Virus record (IMG/VR): IMGVR_UViG_3300028364_000094
Span: 1-32,693 of that record
Reading direction: 5' to 3' (one strand)
DNA length: 32,693 bases
Source of the DNA: a virus
The notes under the pieces are model-generated. The model saw nothing but the letters and a program-made list of their open reading frames with translations, ran no database searches and had not been told where the DNA came from. Position numbers and translations under genes: made by a program. Positions within the stretch are counted from its first letter, which is position 1, and each line of letters opens with the position of its first letter. Shown here piece by piece: positions 32,452 through 32,693 of this stretch.

Positions 32452-32693
32452 AAACAGACCCGGTACTGGGACGCGAAGTGCATGAATACTTGGTAAAGAT
32501 GGGTGTTGAAACTCCCTTTATCGAAAATTCAATCAGTCGAAGTGACAAGATCGAATTGATTGAAGCAAAATTCACAGACATTATGACTGTTCTGGGACTT
32601 GATCTGACAGATGACAGTCTACAGGATACTCCCAAACGAGTAGCTAAAATGTTCGTAAATGAAACTCTGTGGGGATTGGAAGTTGAAGCATTT
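32433..32693 (+). CDS. folE: GTP cyclohydrolase I (FolE), N-terminal part, cut by window end
   Basis: 87 residues before the window ends, with no stop reached. The first ~50 residues lead into DIMTVLGLDLTDDSLQDTPKRVAKMFVNETLWGL (about residues 49-82), the typical FolE N-terminal helix and TPxRVAKM(Y/F)...E signature. FolE converts GTP to dihydroneopterin triphosphate, the first step towards CPH4, CDG and preQ0. In an operon with dpdA and a QueD-like gene this points to a phage-encoded 7-deazaguanine route rather than folate synthesis. The catalytic zinc Cys/His residues lie outside the window. AAAGGAAA lies upstream of the ATG. Confidence 0.85.
   Translation, partial: MAFNKVKTDPVLGREVHEYLVKMGVETPFIENSISRSDKIELIEAKFTDIMTVLGLDLTDDSLQDTPKRVAKMFVNETLWGLEVEAF

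Noticed and set aside
1-32693. tRNA genes, CRISPR arrays, IS elements or an integrase
   Set aside because: No cloverleaf-like segments, spaced direct repeats, transposase or integrase signatures were seen; all gaps are under 100 bases and accounted for. The conclusion is by eye only.

Overview
The window is a gene-dense, AT-rich stretch with every credible gene on the + strand, many 4-nt ATGA overlaps and almost no intergenic space. It is a fragment of a T4-like (T4-superfamily) tailed phage of the marine/freshwater type. The evidence is a T4-family B-type DNA polymerase (gp43, here split in two), a DsbA-like DNA-binding protein, virion proteins of the kind found in cyanophage/pelagiphage-like myoviruses, and both a T4-late-like promoter motif and strong sigma70-type early promoters. 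The host cannot be read from the sequence.

Layout. (1) 1-2126: two tandem ~344-aa paralogues with WCTA-type cores and C-terminal 23-residue HRLDGPA repeats. (2) 2186-15152: a late structural block: a giant 3358-aa virion protein, a 184-aa structural protein, a 351-aa fibre-like protein with a possible G2-type C-terminal domain, and a 406-aa structural protein. Motifs of the form (C/G)TAAATA(C/G)T.GA lie 26-33 nt before three starts and look like late promoters. (3) 15175-24925: a decoration island that continues the late operon with no visible new promoter: a small helical protein, four GT-A-like proteins in two paralogous pairs, two unknown proteins, an FkbM-type methyltransferase, and two sulfotransferase-like proteins flanking two radical SAM enzymes. 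(4) 24931-28142: an early module with dsbA-like and the split DNA polymerase, behind a TTGACA-17-TACACT promoter. (5) 28139-32693: a second early module holding a divergent QueD/PTPS-like protein, a sliding-clamp-like protein, a DpdA/TGT-family base-exchange enzyme, a small unknown, a GT-B-like glycosyltransferase and the start of folE (cut by the window end).

How they fit together. FolE (GTP cyclohydrolase I), a QueD-like protein and DpdA are parts of the 7-deazaguanine route that replaces guanine in phage DNA, so this phage very probably carries modified G in its genome. The DpdA tail holds the same FNSLF(D/E) motif that ends the DNA polymerase, which suggests that base exchange is tethered to the sliding clamp and coupled to replication. 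The late decoration island (sugar transfer, O-methylation, sulfation, radical SAM chemistry), co-transcribed with the tail genes, most likely modifies virion or cell-surface polymers. Its two radical SAM plus two sulfotransferase core is the best candidate for an undescribed system.
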